From Terana coerulea (lineage: Eukaryota > Basidiomycota > Agaricomycetes > Polyporales > Phanerochaetaceae): a stretch of DNA of 14,333 bases. Position 1 is the first letter of the stretch. Every line of letters begins with the position of its first letter. The position numbers and the translations under genes were made by a program. The notes beneath the pieces were generated by a model. That model was not told the origin of the DNA and did not search any database. It saw nothing but the letters and a program-made list of their open reading frames with translations. The stretch is taken from contig JAKOGH010000219.1 in the NCBI GenBank assembly GCA_024811115.1, forward strand, positions 1 through 14,333, in the 5' to 3' direction. This document shows, one piece after another, positions 1 to 7,321 of this stretch.

Positions 1-1828
1 GATTTTAGGTGCTGATAGAGTATCCGTAGTTGGGAAAAACAGACTGGCCAGACTAAGCCCACCGGGTTAGCTACCAAGGCGGCGGTCGGTCCCAGCAAGC
101 AGCCCGACAGTGTCCCTGCGCCACCGTTCTGCTAGCCTTCTACATCCGAACAGCTTGAACCTGTTCGGATATCACTGAGCCTTGGAGACACTGGAGGCGA
201 AAGTCCAGTGTCGAGATCTGCACTGGTGCCGGGAAGAGAGTAAATTTCTACAATTATTTGCTTGCCCAAGCAGTCGATCCTGAGGCAACAAAGTCTTCAG
301 TCCGAGACTGGACTTTACGTGACATAAACCTCCTGCCTGCAAAACAGCAGGTAGAATGGCATGCTGCATGCAAAGACGAGCTCGATGCATTAAGCAAAAG
401 AGGCGTATTCGAACTCACCCCCAAAGGCAAACACGTCATTAAGAACTGATGCGTTTTGATGAGAAGTCAGATGGTCGAAAGAAAGCACGACTTGTAGCTC
501 GCAGCTTCTCTCAGATTGAGGGAATCAACTACGACAAAATCTTCTCTCCAGTTGTACAGTTTGAAACCGTTAGATTTGTACTTGCCCTTGCGGCACTCGA
601 AGGTTTTTCCTCACCGGCCTCGATGTGCGCAACATATATCTGTACGGACTATTAGATGAGGAGATCTACATGGAACAACCTGATGGCTTTCCTGCTCAAG
701 GGAAAAAGCACATGGTGCTTCGTCTCCGTCGCGCCCTTTACGGGCTTAAGCAGGCAGGACTGTCCTGGTGGAAAGCCCTTAGCAAGTCTATGGCTGAGCT
801 CGGCTTCCGAGACTGAAATCCAATGCTGGCGTATACGTCAAAGGCACAGGCAACGACATGGTCATCGCCGTAGTCTATGTTGACAATGCTATATTCACCG
901 GACATAGCAAGGCAAAAGTACTCCAAGAAAAGGAGTCCTTCATGCAACGGGTGGGAGTGTCGCGATATGGGCGACGTAAAGGAGTTTCTGCACATGCGCA
1001 TACAACGAGTTGGCGACAAGATTGTAATTGATCAATGTGCCTACCTTGACAAGGTACTCGAACGCTGTGGCCAGACCAATGCCAAAATGGCAAAAACTCC
1101 GCTTCCTGAGGGCTATATCCCTCAACCAAATGAAGGAGAGCTAAACAAAGCTCGCCAGAGCCGTTTCCAAATTGTGATAGGCTCACTCCTTTATATCATG
1201 CTCGGTACACGACCGGACATTGCGACGCTGTCACAAAGCTCGCACAGTTCAGTGTGAACCCGTCCGAAGATCATCTGAACAGAGTGCTGTATATCTGCTG
1301 CTATCTGTCAGGCACTCGTAACTACACCCCTCAAGTATGACGGCTCTTCCGGGTTAGGCTTGGTGGGCGTACACTGATGCAGATTGGGCGGCTGCTTCCA
1401 ACCGTCGCTCTCGGACTGGCTTCCTGCTAATGCTTGCAGGAGGAGCCTTTAACTGGAGCTCTTTCGCACAGAAGTCTGTAGCAACGTCGACTAAAGATGC
1501 CAAATACATGGCACTTAGCGACTGCTCCCAAGAAGTCATGTGGATCCGAAATATCCTCTCTGAACTTGATTACAACTTGAGAAAGTACCCATCTGCAGCG
1601 ATAACCAGGGCACTCTATTCGTTTCGGAAAACCCCGTTCACTGAAAAGCGCACTAAGCACATTGACATCCGCTACCACTACATTCGCGATGTTGTTGAAG
1701 CTGGCCACGTCGAAGTACTCTTTGTACCTGGCGTTGACAATCCCACAGATATCTTCACCAAGAATCTGGGCAGGGTCAAGATTGAGAAGTTCCGACCAAT
1801 ACTCGGACTTCGCATCACTGCTAACTAG
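1..1828 (+). pseudogene. Copia pol polyprotein remnant (RT and RNase H)
   Basis: The translated pieces follow the usual Copia RT/RNase H order but switch frame many times. From about 240 to 446 runs the start of RVT_2 (W-x-A-A-C-K-D-E-L-x-A-L, then GVFEL), ending at TGA 447-449. Next come KARLVARSF, FSPVV and LALAALEG (to about 605), then LDVRN, EEIYMEQPDGF and LRRALYGLKQAGLSWW (to 813). The catalytic-loop segment at 816-950 reads YVDNA where the family has YVDDA. Then come MGDVKEFL and LLYIMLGTRPDIA (to about 1225), a KLAQFSVNP segment, the RNase H motif DADWA near 1378, and TKHIDIRYH near 1651. Frame breaks lie near 449, 607, 815, 950, 1228, 1340, 1367, 1600 and 1641. Positions 1-240 should encode the linker between integrase and RT but show no continuous frame. 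The protein once copied element RNA into DNA; this copy cannot. Confidence 0.92.
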
Positions 1829-1867
1829 CGTGACTAAACCAGCGCAGGCAGTACGCCGTGCTAGGTT

Positions 1868-1875
1868 AGGAGGAG
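1868..1875 (+). other. Polypurine tract (plus-strand primer)
   Basis: AGGAGGAG lies immediately before the 3' LTR and 39 bp after the pol stop codon, the position expected for the plus-strand priming site of an LTR retrotransposon. It is short but purely purine. Confidence 0.7.
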
Positions 1876-2166
1876 TATTGAGTCAGATAGGCGCCGTAAG
1901 TGCTCTGCTCATATCTTCTCTATGGTTCTACTAGGTTCCACTATGTCGATGCCTATTGTCTATTGTCCTGGTACCTATTTGTACTTGTTTGTAGTACAGT
2001 TACCCTGTATTGTATATAAGGCAGCCCTCTGCACCATACATAATAAGACTCTTACAACTCTCAACCCACTTACGTGTATCCAAACCAGCCTATCAGGTGA
2101 GTAACCATCCTAGCTTCCTCTAGGCCTCGGTAGGAGTATACGCGCTGTATGCGCTGCGCTTCTATA
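1876..2166 (+). repeat. 3' LTR of the Copia element
   Basis: The limits come from alignment with the solo LTR at 5651-5942, which has clean TG...CA ends and a target duplication. This copy is 291 bp. Both terminal dinucleotides have decayed: it begins TATTGAGTC where the solo copy begins TGTTAAGTT, and ends TTCTATA where the solo copy ends TTCTACA. Internally it carries the promoter-like TATATAAG and the conserved 3' part with ACAGGTGAGTAACC-like sequence and CTAGGCCTCGGTAGGAG. In the first 60 aligned bases I count ten differences from the solo LTR, nine of them transitions. Confidence 0.9.
2013..2020 (+). promoter_or_regulatory. TATA box of the 3' LTR
   Basis: TATATAAG sits mid-LTR and is conserved at the matching place in the solo LTR (5788-5795). 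In an LTR this would mark the U3/R promoter, with transcription starting some 25-35 bp downstream, near the CATACATAATAAGAC segment. In this 3' copy it could at most drive read-out to the right. Confidence 0.6.
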
Positions 2167-2790
2167 CTCGAACCTGAACCAAGCAGTAAGTAGTGAACCT
2201 AAACTGAAAACCGAATGGGACCATTACTTTTTATGAACTGGTTCATGCAGCTAGGTTCGGATTCATGAACCAGTTCAAACCGAGAAACCAGCAAGTTGCC
2301 GCAGATGGTCATTGCTGAGCTGTACATAGACCGTGCATTGGGATCCCTGTTCTCCCTTGTAGTCTAAGTGTGCACGTATATTTAAAATAAATATTTATTC
2401 ACTTTACAAGCCAATACTCACCCTTGCAAATGAGAGCGTTGACATGAACAGTGCACTCACTTGCAATGAACAAGCAAGCGCCTGTTCTCGGCACAACACA
2501 GCAGCCCAAATAAGGCAACTATGTTCAATTGAGCACACTTGCTCACGTTTTCACACTTTCTTTGCACTTTCTTCACTATTTCTTGTAGTCACAGAGCTAC
2601 CTTCAGGTTCCTAGTTCACAAAGGTTCAGTTCAGTTCGAACGTGGTTCACTAAGCTCACTTATTTGTTGAACTCAGAACCAAACCGGGTTTACAGGTTCA
2701 CAAACCGGACCTGACCCGGATTGAACCGTCGGTTCGGTTTTGCGGTTCGAGATTTGAACCACAGTTCAGAACCTGACCGCGGCCACACTA
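2167..2790. mobile_element. Non-autonomous hAT-like element, left end missing
   Basis: The right end, read inward on the minus strand from 2790, begins TAGTGTGGCCGCGG followed by many GAACC/GGTTC motifs. This is the look of hAT-superfamily termini (TAGNG-type ends, subterminal GGTTCGGTTC repeats). The left portion, just after the Copia LTR, carries the same GAACC motif family and shares CTCGAACC with the right subterminal region, but the terminal TAGTGTGG is not there. I infer that the Copia element landed in the left subterminal region. The core (about 2290-2600) is AT-rich with no convincing ORF, so no transposase is visible. On the right the element ends inside an intron of the STAND-like relic. 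Confidence 0.55.
2234..2277. repeat. Perfect 14-bp inverted repeat (hairpin)
   Basis: TGAACTGGTTCATG (2234-2247) and its exact reverse complement CATGAACCAGTTCA (2264-2277) are separated by 16 bp. Each arm is itself nearly palindromic (TGAAC-TG-GTTCA). It lies in the GAACC-rich left subterminal region of the hAT-like element, where such repeats usually serve as transposase binding sites (inference). Confidence 0.8.
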
Positions 2791-2810
2791 CTTCCACACC
2801 AGATGCATAC

Positions 2811-3720
2811 CTTGTAGGCTGCTTCCAAAATTGTGCACACCAGCTTCGTGAATGAGTGCGCCTGCAGTGCGAGGTGCATCAGTATAAAAATATTACAAAA
2901 CAATGACAACTTGCCTCGGCCAATTCAGGAGAAGGCACTAATGATTGCCTCGTACTCTCTCAGCTTCTCCAGTAGCTTCGAGCAAGCACCAGCAGTCAGT
3001 TTGATTGCTTCAACGGCAGATTGAGCGCCTTCAATAGTGTCCGACACAGCGGGTCCTGGTGTTACCGCTTCTCTGTAACGTCTGTGCTGTCGTCGCCAGT
3101 GTGGTTCTCAGAGCCATCTCTTCATCTTTGATATGTGCATGCTGAGAGAGCTCAGAGGCGGCCATAGAAGCCGGAGTGGATACTTGAATCTCCTCCACGG
3201 CACCATCACTAGTAAACGGCTGTTCATGTGCAACTGCAAGTGGCGACGAAGAAGGCTGTTGATCGCGGTGGCGAGTGTACATGAGACAGGTTTCTGATGT
3301 CATGCGGAGCTTTCGAATACCTAAGTGAGGCCATGAAGGGTCAAGCATATTGGCAATGATAGGTAGCACATACTGTGCACCACAGTGAACATGGTTCTGT
3401 CGACCTGAATTTCTGTGGTATTCATCGTCTTATCCAGTAAACAGCCTCCTCTATCGCAGACAATGTGCACAGTCAGCTTCCCAGGTAACAACGCCATGCT
3501 GACAGAAACTTGTAAGCTGGACAAAAGCAGCGCGTGATATAGACACTTACAATGTCACAGTTTCCTCCCATTTTGGGTGCCGGGTTAGCTTCGAGAGGCT
3601 GGTTTCGAACGACTTCCCGTTGAATGTCCCCAGAACATAATACTTTTGAGATAAAAGTCCAGAGAGATTGTTGGCTCACTCAATTGCAGTAGATGTGGTG
3701 AGTTTTCTATGAGTATCGTG
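2811..3720 (-). pseudogene. Relic of a C2-domain / STAND (NLR-like) gene, N-terminal part
   Basis: Read on the minus strand, exon pieces resemble the N-terminus of basidiomycete proteins that carry a C2-like domain before a STAND/NACHT-associated helical region. From about 3660 to 3551 runs a C2-like strand series (KYYVLGTFNGKSF, RHPKWEETVT). A very short intron at 3517-3550 (GTAAGT...CCAG) follows, then LPGKLTVHIV. After a frame break near 3360 comes a Ser/Pro/Thr-rich linker (YTRHRDQQPSSS). After another near 3070 come the helices SDTIEGAQSAVEAIK, LLEKLREYEAIISAFS and, after one inserted T near 2926, ELAE. A GC-AG intron (2862-2914) precedes a 17-codon exon (2811-2861, FTKLVCTILEAAYK) with a GTATGC donor. 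The rest of the gene would continue left but is interrupted by the hAT-like element and the Copia copy. Family assignment is from recalled motif patterns, not a search. A stop near 3679 also breaks the 5' end. Confidence 0.55.
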
Positions 3721-4860
3721 CAGGTTATAACACACAAGTCAGTGTAAGGCTGTGGGAGGTCGGCAGGCCGTGATCGTTGATAGGGTCAGCGCTAGAGTAG
3801 CTCATTGCCAGCTGAACTCACCTTAGCAAAGGTACAAAAGCACTCACGCAGACATGTTACAGCCGTAACAAGACCACGAATTTGTCATGTCACGGTACAG
3901 GGTCGTAGTGATGGTGAACATAAAGAGACAACGAGACAGCGTATCTGAGGTGCGCCAGTACTTGACAGACGCCGCAAATAGCAGATGCTATGCCGAACCT
4001 TATATGGACGCTGTAAGTTTCCACGTACAGCTTTCAGAATACATACTACTAGGGTGATCCTGACTTCGCAGACTATATTCAGATCGAGCAAGCATCACGC
4101 AGGATATTGTTTGCTCTATAGCGCCAGAGTGAAAGACAGCAGCCTATGTACACGTTTAGTTCTAGAGAATGAATGGATATTTAGTAGTGTACTCACAACA
4201 CACTTTCGACCAGAAGTCATAGCAAGGCAGTGCCCTGAGACCAACATAAAAGCTTTAATGGCACAGCGGCAGTGGCAACCCGGGAGGCTTCTTACTGTCC
4301 GCAGTCATATACGTACAACGGGACTGTTGTGAGCTATCAACGCAGCATACCAAGATGGCTGGGCAGTTTGGTTACATTTGCCCAACTCAGTATAGCATGA
4401 AGAAGTGATAACATAGTGGTTGGATTGATGGTGTGCTTCGAGAAGTGCCGAGATGATGCGGCTGTAGTGATGCACCATCAGCTTTCGAGAATATCCAAAT
4501 ATAGATACGGCGGGGTCTTTATGGCGTGAGAAGTGCATGGCCATTTGGGACAACAAGCAATTTAAGCGCCTCTGACGAGATCAAGCACATACTGCAAAAG
4601 ATATCCAACAGGGGTGGCTATAAACATTGCTCGATTGAAACAACGTGGGCCTCAAGCTGATACATGTCACCGAGTCTTCTGGTGCCTACATACCACCAAG
4701 TGGCTCGAGTTAAAGCTGAGAGTCGCAAGTCAAGGCCACCTGAAATGTGACCATCAGCTTCAGAAAGGAATGGTTGAGCTCTGAGGGAGCGCATCCAGCA
4801 GGTCGGAAGACCAGTTTGTCTGCACAATTTCTGTAGTGCATTTCACGAGGCAGGTCTAGT
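3721..4860 (-). other. No confident gene; possible decayed upstream exons
   Basis: Short open stretches on the minus strand lie at 4618-4827, 4305-4556 and 3885-4091. The first contains a C2-like-looking string (GHISGGLDLRLSAL) and may be an upstream exon of the C2/STAND relic, but I cannot join these pieces with credible splice sites and they carry stops between them. On the plus strand, 3985-4332 is open but has no recognisable motif. I treat this stretch as decayed sequence of unknown origin. Confidence 0.25.
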
Positions 4861-5645
4861 TTCCAGACGGCCACTGTTACAGACAGAATTATTCTTTTAC
4901 TTGAACAATTAGCAATATTGGCTCAGTTCGCATCTTATGACTCACCTCGCCCTATGCCCTATGACTCAGCTAGCATAACGCATCCTATGCCCTCACCCAG
5001 ACTCATCTACTAGTCTCAACATTAGTACAGATACATAGTATGCCTTCCCATGCCTCAACCTTGTATAGTAGTATAAAGATTGACCAGTCAAGGCCCAGTA
5101 GCCTTAACTGCGATCTCCTTGTTTATTCAACATCAATATCTCTGGTCAGTCTCTGTGTGCTAGAGGAAACCTCTGTAATAGCCCTCAGAGTCGCATTGAG
5201 TGTCCAACTCATTGCGCAATGACCTTTGGTCTTAACAGCCACAGAGTGGCACACAATGTGGTGCCGGGCTGATAGTGCATCCAGAGGGTATGGTTAGCAC
5301 TAGGTTAACGAGGAGCCAAGTAACAAGAGTTCATATTCGAGAGCGTTTCTTGGCCATTGAGTTAATTTAATTGCATATATTACTTCTGAAATCGCTTCTC
5401 TAGTATTCAACGCACTGCCTAGGTTTATGAGAGCCTAATAGAACTGCATAGTACCAGTTATGGGTTCTGTGGATAGTATTTCTGCATATTTCTCTCACAT
5501 TGCTCACACAGGGCTGAAACGCAGTGATCAAACAACAAGACCACACCCTTGAGACTTCGTCAGCCACTGGCAAGTGTTCAGGTCACCATCACCATGATCA
5601 CTCACTGCACAACCCACGTAAATAGCAAAGACAAATGCCCTCTAA
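4861..5645. other. Gene-poor stretch, nothing recognised
   Basis: AT-moderate sequence with stops in all frames. The only local structure noticed is a cluster of CCTATGCCC-type short repeats at about 4950-4995 and a TATAAAG-like string near 5070. No coding signal, tRNA or clear transposon end was found. Confidence 0.4.
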
Positions 5646-5650
5646 CCAGC

Positions 5651-5942
5651 TGTTAAGTTAGATAGACACCATAAGCGCTCTGCTCACATCTTCTCTATTG
5701 TTCTACCAGGTTCTGCCATGATGATCCTTATTGTCTATTGTCCTGGTACCTATTTGTGTCTGTTTGTAGTACAGCCACCCTGTATTGTATATAAGGCAGC
5801 TCTCTGTGCCATACTCTAATAAGACTCTTACAACTCTCAACTCACTAATGTGTGTATCAACCAACCTACAGGTGAGTAACCATCCTAGCTTCCTCTAGGC
5901 CTCGGTAGGAGTGTACACCGCTGTATGCGCTGCACTTCTACA
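5651..5942 (+). mobile_element. Solo LTR of the Copia family
   Basis: A 292-bp LTR starting TGTTAAGTT and ending TTCTACA, with the canonical TG...CA termini and a perfect 5-bp duplication on both sides. It aligns along its whole length with the 3' LTR at 1876-2166, for example through the shared GTCTATTGTCCTGGTACCT block and the shared TATATAAGGCAGC. No internal element sequence remains, so the copy arose by homologous recombination between the two LTRs of a former full element. It points in the same direction as the Copia copy at the left edge. Confidence 0.95.
5788..5795 (+). promoter_or_regulatory. TATA box of the solo LTR
   Basis: TATATAAG, at the same place as in the 3' LTR at the left of the window. 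A solo LTR keeps its promoter and could start transcription rightward into the adjoining MITE, antisense to the kinase relic. Confidence 0.6.
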
Positions 5943-5980
5943 CCAGCCGGTGGTGATAAGCAGGGGTTTGCAAACCCTCT

Positions 5981-6022
5981 GAGGGTTAAGGGTAAGGGTA
6001 CGGAGGGTAAGGGTAAGGGTTG
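5981..6022 (+). repeat. Telomere-like GGGTAA array, left end of MITE
   Basis: Six GGG tracts lie within about 40 bp, mostly spaced as GGGTAA, with GGGTTAA and GGGTACGGA variants. A closely matching block lies at 6238-6272 in the same orientation, sharing GGAGGGTAAGGGTAAGGGTT. It is inside the element rather than at a chromosome end, so it is not a telomere. Confidence 0.85.
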
Positions 6023-6221
6023 AGGAAAGTTAACCCTTGTTTGGCAGGGGTCTGTATTCAAGCACTAGGCATATTGCTAGAGAGGGCTGCAAGTATTGTA
6101 AGTGCTTTCTATACCAATGCAAGCCACTCAAATAAAAGACTGACATTATAAGTAAGTGGGGAAAGGCACTTAAAGCACCATTTTCAGCCTATTTTGGCAA
6201 GGGTTTGAAGGGTAGCCCTCA

Positions 6222-6248
6222 ACCCTTACCCTTTATGAGGGTAAGGGT
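6222..6248. repeat. Perfect 11-bp hairpin in the right end of the MITE
   Basis: ACCCTTACCCT (6222-6232) and AGGGTAAGGGT (6238-6248) are exact reverse complements separated by 5 bp. They are built from the element's telomere-like unit. Confidence 0.85.
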
Positions 6249-6310
6249 ATTGGAGGGTAAGGGTAAGGGTTGCCCTCTGAGTATGGAGGGTTTACCCTTG
6301 CCAATCACTA

Positions 6311-7032
6311 CTAGCCGGGGGCCAGCCGCTCACACTCATGAATGGCTGAGAGGCCTACATGTCGGCGGAATTGACGCATACCCCACAGTCGTTGAGCTGT
6401 CCAGGTCCACTAAGAAGCAGCACGGCCAATTAACCGAAAGCTGCGCCGCACTGCTATTGCTAAGATTGAGTGAGATTATGTTACAGCATAAGAAGGGTAG
6501 AAAGGAAGCGTACGCAAAAACTCGAGGCATCACGTCATCAATGAGCTGCGCGGGTCTTCTGAACTTGTTCGCGGCCTCCTCCCTGGTTGTGTCTAAACGG
6601 TGCTGTGAAAATATCATGATGTTGTTAGGTTGTATATCGCCGTGGAGAACATTGCATTCCGTGGCAAGCATCCTATGGACTACACCGAGGTGCTTCTCAG
6701 CGAGCAGGGCCACACTCATTGATGAAGGGAGACTCACTTTCAACGGCATCGTACATGGCTCTCACAAAATCGCCGACTGTGCCAGCTCCGGACAGTGGCA
6801 TCCCGTAGTGGTTCACGATTTGGGAAGCTTTTGGAGTTCGCACGACTTTGCCTTTGAGCCCAGGTGCGCCCGCCGTACTACTAGTATCATCGCGCGTAGT
6901 CTTTGCGAGCTCGTCGCTGTCATTGGGGATCGAGTCAACCCTGTTAGTTTCTGGTGATTCGTGGCGCATAGCTTGAGGTGGTGGCTTCGAATGTCGTTTG
7001 AAGCCTTCCAGTGACTTTGACTGTTCGACTGT
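6311..7032 (-). pseudogene. Fungal protein kinase (FunK1-like) gene fragment
   Basis: Three minus-strand exon pieces give the central part of a FunK1-type kinase. The first, 7032-6738, follows a CTAG acceptor and encodes a Ser/Thr-rich linker, then VNHYGMPLSGAGTVGDFVRA and MYDAVE. Intron GTGAGT...GAG is at 6696-6737 (42 bp). The second, 6695-6514, encodes HRMLATECNVLHGDIQPNNI, where HGD-x4-N is the catalytic loop. Intron GTACGC...CAG is at 6451-6513. The third encodes FLVDLD, the likely metal-binding (DFG-equivalent) position, and runs to a stop at 6336-6338. The N-lobe is not found and the part after the activation segment is missing; a loose out-of-frame PFMS-like string lies near 6345. The MITE begins at 6310, where the gene should continue. 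I read it as a broken copy; a very divergent active gene is less likely. Confidence 0.6.
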
Positions 7033-7321
7033 CTAGGTGAGGGTTAGAATCAACCACGTTTGCCATTCCTGAACGGCAGTACTGGTTTTCAGTCTCCGCT
7101 GATGTGGCCTGCTTAGTCTGGAGCGTTTACTCAGGACAGGGCAATTCGCAGGTGGCCACAGCCGTGCTTTCCCAGTATTCTGCCTGAAAGCGAACCAACC
7201 ACTGTTGGTCTTGAACAGAAAACTACATGAAGAGATATAGCAAATGGACCATCGCTATTATTTCTCGTGCCCTACAAAAATACTCGTACATCCATTGTTC
7301 CTTCGATTTCTCCATCCGCAC
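7033..7321. other. Region between kinase relic and RAM1-like gene
   Basis: This stretch should hold the 3' untranslated region of the farnesyltransferase gene and any missing upstream exon of the kinase relic. A minus-strand CTAAC branch-like site and CTAG acceptor (near 7033-7045) suggest that a kinase intron ends here. The open plus-strand frame at 7244-7600 runs antisense to the last farnesyltransferase exon and is not supported as a gene. Confidence 0.4.

Larger units (their letters stand above)
1..2166 (+). mobile_element. Ty1/Copia-like LTR retrotransposon, 3' part, decayed
   Basis: This is the 3' part of a Copia-superfamily element; the 5' LTR, gag, protease and most of integrase would lie left of the window. 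The order seen is pol linker, reverse transcriptase, RNase H, stop at 1826-1828, polypurine tract at 1868-1875 and a 3' LTR at 1876-2166. The Copia order (RT and RNase H last, then LTR) and the RVT_2-type motifs place it in Copia rather than Gypsy. A solo LTR of the same family lies at 5651-5942, which fixes the LTR limits. The element is dead: there are many frame breaks and an altered RT active site. It directly abuts a hAT-like element on its right and may have inserted into it. Confidence 0.93.
5646..5947 (+). repeat. Target-site duplication CCAGC flanking the solo LTR
   Basis: CCAGC at 5646-5650 and CCAGC at 5943-5947 flank the LTR exactly at its TG and CA ends. Five bases is the usual duplication length for Copia integrases. 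The perfect match shows a single integration followed by LTR-LTR recombination. Confidence 0.92.
5951..6310. mobile_element. hAT-like MITE, 360 bp, with telomere-like repeats
   Basis: The left end is TGGTGATAAGCAGGGGTTTG; the right end, read inward on the minus strand, is TAGTGATTGGCAAGGGTAAA. These form imperfect terminal inverted repeats of hAT type (TAGTGAT...GCA.GGGT). The flanks are CCAGCCGG (5943-5950) and CTAGCCGG (6311-6318), an 8-bp duplication with one mismatch, and 8 bp is the hAT length. The subterminal parts are packed with GGGTAA/GGGTTA-type repeats. The core (about 6040-6180) is AT-richer and codes for nothing. Its duplication begins at the same base as the CCAGC duplication of the solo LTR, so the two insertions are stacked. 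Size, lack of coding capacity and end structure make it a MITE. Confidence 0.8.

Noticed and set aside
2744..2760. A tRNA T-arm (GGTTCGAGATTTGAACC)
   Set aside because: No acceptor stem, D-arm or anticodon arm around it; it belongs to the GAACC repeat field of the hAT-like element.
4945..5120. A second LTR or Gypsy LTR with TATA-like box near 5070
   Set aside because: No paired copy, no TG...CA limits and no target duplication could be found.
5981..6272. A true interstitial telomere or chromosome-end fusion
   Set aside because: The GGGTAA repeats lie within inverted ends and an 8-bp target duplication, and are interrupted and irregular, so a transposon explains them better.
6205..6957. A 250-codon open frame on the plus strand
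   Set aside because: It starts inside the MITE repeats and then runs antisense to the kinase exons; the kinase motifs and splice sites are on the other strand.
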